NCBI GenBank assembly: GCA_037952775.1
Contig: JBANAY010000003.1
Coordinates: 10,602,001 to 10,666,000 of the forward strand
DNA: 64,000 bases
Direction: 5' to 3'
DNA from: Clonostachys chloroleuca
Lineage: Eukaryota > Ascomycota > Sordariomycetes > Hypocreales > Bionectriaceae
Below are positions 62,911 through 64,000 of the stretch, in pieces (position 1 is the stretch's first letter; the number at the start of each line of letters is the position of its first letter). The notes beneath the pieces are model-generated. The model did no database searches. It saw only the letters and a list, made by a program, of their open reading frames with translations, and was not told where the DNA came from. The translations under genes were made by a program, and so were the position numbers.

Positions 62911-64000
62911 CTATGAGATGTAAACCGGCATTCTGCTGCCAAGCAGCTCACTTTTAACCACCTGTTTGTCCAACTTATTAAAGTCATGCAACATCAACCA
63001 ACAAATCATACGAAACACAAGCGTACACCACACATCATCATGAGACACAGCCTCTCCCGCCAAGCTGGGTAACGGGGTCGAAGTCGCCGTGGCATTCGGC
63101 CTCTCAGCTGCTACCCCGTTGATGCGAACAGTCTCCGAACTATTGGTTGAGCGGCCGACTGTAGTAGGATGACCATCGTCTCCCTCGGCCACCTCTTCAT
63201 TAATCTGAGGCGGTACAGATACTATTGCCGTCGGAGAATTATCAATGGTAGAGCGGATGGCGCTGGACTGAGAATCGATGCTCGCCCGCCGTCCGGAGGG
63301 TGAGCTGATTCGCCCGGCCCGGCGATTGTCTGTTGACTGGGTGGCATGCGGTACCACCAGCCGCCGTACACGCTTGAAGTACACGTCCATCATGATGTGC
63401 TGTCTGTCATCCGGGCTGGCTCCGTCCATATTCTCGAACGTTGGGACATCATCAAACTGTGATGAGACGGATGGGGAAGGATCTCTTGATCGGCCCCTAG
63501 CTTGCTCTGGTACACGAAGAGTCTGCTGGTCCTTGCGTTCATCCGGTTCGTTGAGTAGACGAAGAACCTCCTGAATATGAGACCGGAGGACATCCTGCAC
63601 AATTTCCCTTCTTCGCTGCTGTTCCTCCGTTTCCTTGTTCAGTCCTGGAGGATCGCGTTTGACGGGCTTCTTGAGCCCAGTTCGCTTCGCGGAGGCGGTA
63701 CTCTTCTTTGTAGTACCTATAAACAAAGTTCCAATTCGTTCTAGGGTTTTGGCTGGAGAAAGCGGCCGAGGATCCAAATCGGCACGTGGGTTGCCTCCCT
63801 GCTCAAGTTCCTTTCTTGCTGCTGCTTTTCTGCCAGTAAGGATCTCATCAGTGTCATCTAATGCCGCATGTAGCGCTCTAAAACGTAGGAGGGTCTCGGC
63901 CACAGTTCCATCCTTGCGATACTGGCGATTAATGTTTTCCATGTGGTGCTTTAGCCTGTTTACAATGGTACGATTCCTGGGAACCCTATTTGTAAGCTCC
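62911..64000 (-). CDS. Partial gene, unrecognised protein, C-terminal 362 aa
   Basis: The frame stays open to the right edge, so the start lies outside the window. I see 362 residues ending at the stop at 62911. The segment starts with a basic stretch (NRVPRNRTIVNRLKHH), then a likely helical region (EEQQRRREIVQDVLRSHIQ, EVLRLLNEP). A long Ser/Pro/Arg-rich low-complexity middle with RS and SP pairs follows. The end is a compact hydrophobic tail, VWCTLVFRMICWLMLHDFN and KSELLGSRMPVYIS, which looks conserved rather than random. I suspect it belongs to a family of large fungal proteins sharing this tail (some annotated as modin-like), but I cannot confirm that. No enzyme motif is seen. Confidence 0.75.
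   Translation of the reverse strand, partial: ELTNRVPRNRTIVNRLKHHMENINRQYRKDGTVAETLLRFRALHAALDDTDEILTGRKAAARKELEQGGNPRADLDPRPLSPAKTLERIGTLFIGTTKKSTASAKRTGLKKPVKRDPPGLNKETEEQQRRREIVQDVLRSHIQEVLRLLNEPDERKDQQTLRVPEQARGRSRDPSPSVSSQFDDVPTFENMDGASPDDRQHIMMDVYFKRVRRLVVPHATQSTDNRRAGRISSPSGRRASIDSQSSAIRSTIDNSPTAIVSVPPQINEEVAEGDDGHPTTVGRSTNSSETVRINGVAAERPNATATSTPLPSLAGEAVSHDDVWCTLVFRMICWLMLHDFNKLDKQVVKSELLGSRMPVYIS

Overview
The window is nuclear DNA of a filamentous ascomycete. Evidence: short GT-AG introns (55-190 nt) in every conserved gene, multi-kilobase intergenic spacers, a giant multimodular fungal NRPS, an ABCC transporter with 13 exons, and a Cdc4-type F-box/WD40 gene. Protein style suggests Sordariomycetes, probably Hypocreales; I cannot name a genus.

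Layout. (1) 0.3-11.4 kb holds a glycerol block: glycerol kinase (340-2082, -), an aquaglyceroporin (5416-6738, +) and mitochondrial FAD glycerol-3-phosphate dehydrogenase (9254-11367, +). These are uptake, phosphorylation and oxidation of glycerol, side by side. (2) 12.4-53.7 kb holds a nonribosomal-peptide cluster: one giant NRPS (12460-43684, -, about 10,390 aa), a divergently transcribed cytochrome P450 (45381-47036, +), and a full-length ABCC/MRP exporter (48555-53699, -). (3) 57.2-64 kb returns to housekeeping-type genes: a Cdc4/Fbw7-like F-box WD40 protein (57157-60500, -) and a partial unrecognised gene running off the right edge (62911-64000, -). A diverged direct repeat lies on each side of region 2 (about 11.9-12.1 kb and 55.9-56.1 kb).

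The NRPS reads A1-T1-C1-A2-T2-C2-A3-T3-E3-C3-A4-T4-C4-A5-T5-E5-C5-A6*-T6-E6-C6-A7-T7-C7-A8-T8-C8(CT)-T9*. A6 has lost its P-loop motif, the Asp that binds the substrate amino group, and the A10 lysine, yet T6-E6-C6 look intact. T9 has Ala in place of the phosphopantetheine serine. Epimerisation domains follow modules 3, 5 and 6, and the last condensation domain has the SHAQYDG signature of fungal cyclising domains. The predicted product is therefore a cyclic peptide of up to eight residues with D-residues at 3, 5 and 6, including two D-residues in a row next to a dead adenylation domain. The gene is split into different frames by one real 64-nt intron and by two or three single-base shifts that look like sequence errors or very recent mutations. 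P450 and exporter would serve tailoring and efflux. No thioesterase, transcription factor or second biosynthetic gene is visible in the cluster.
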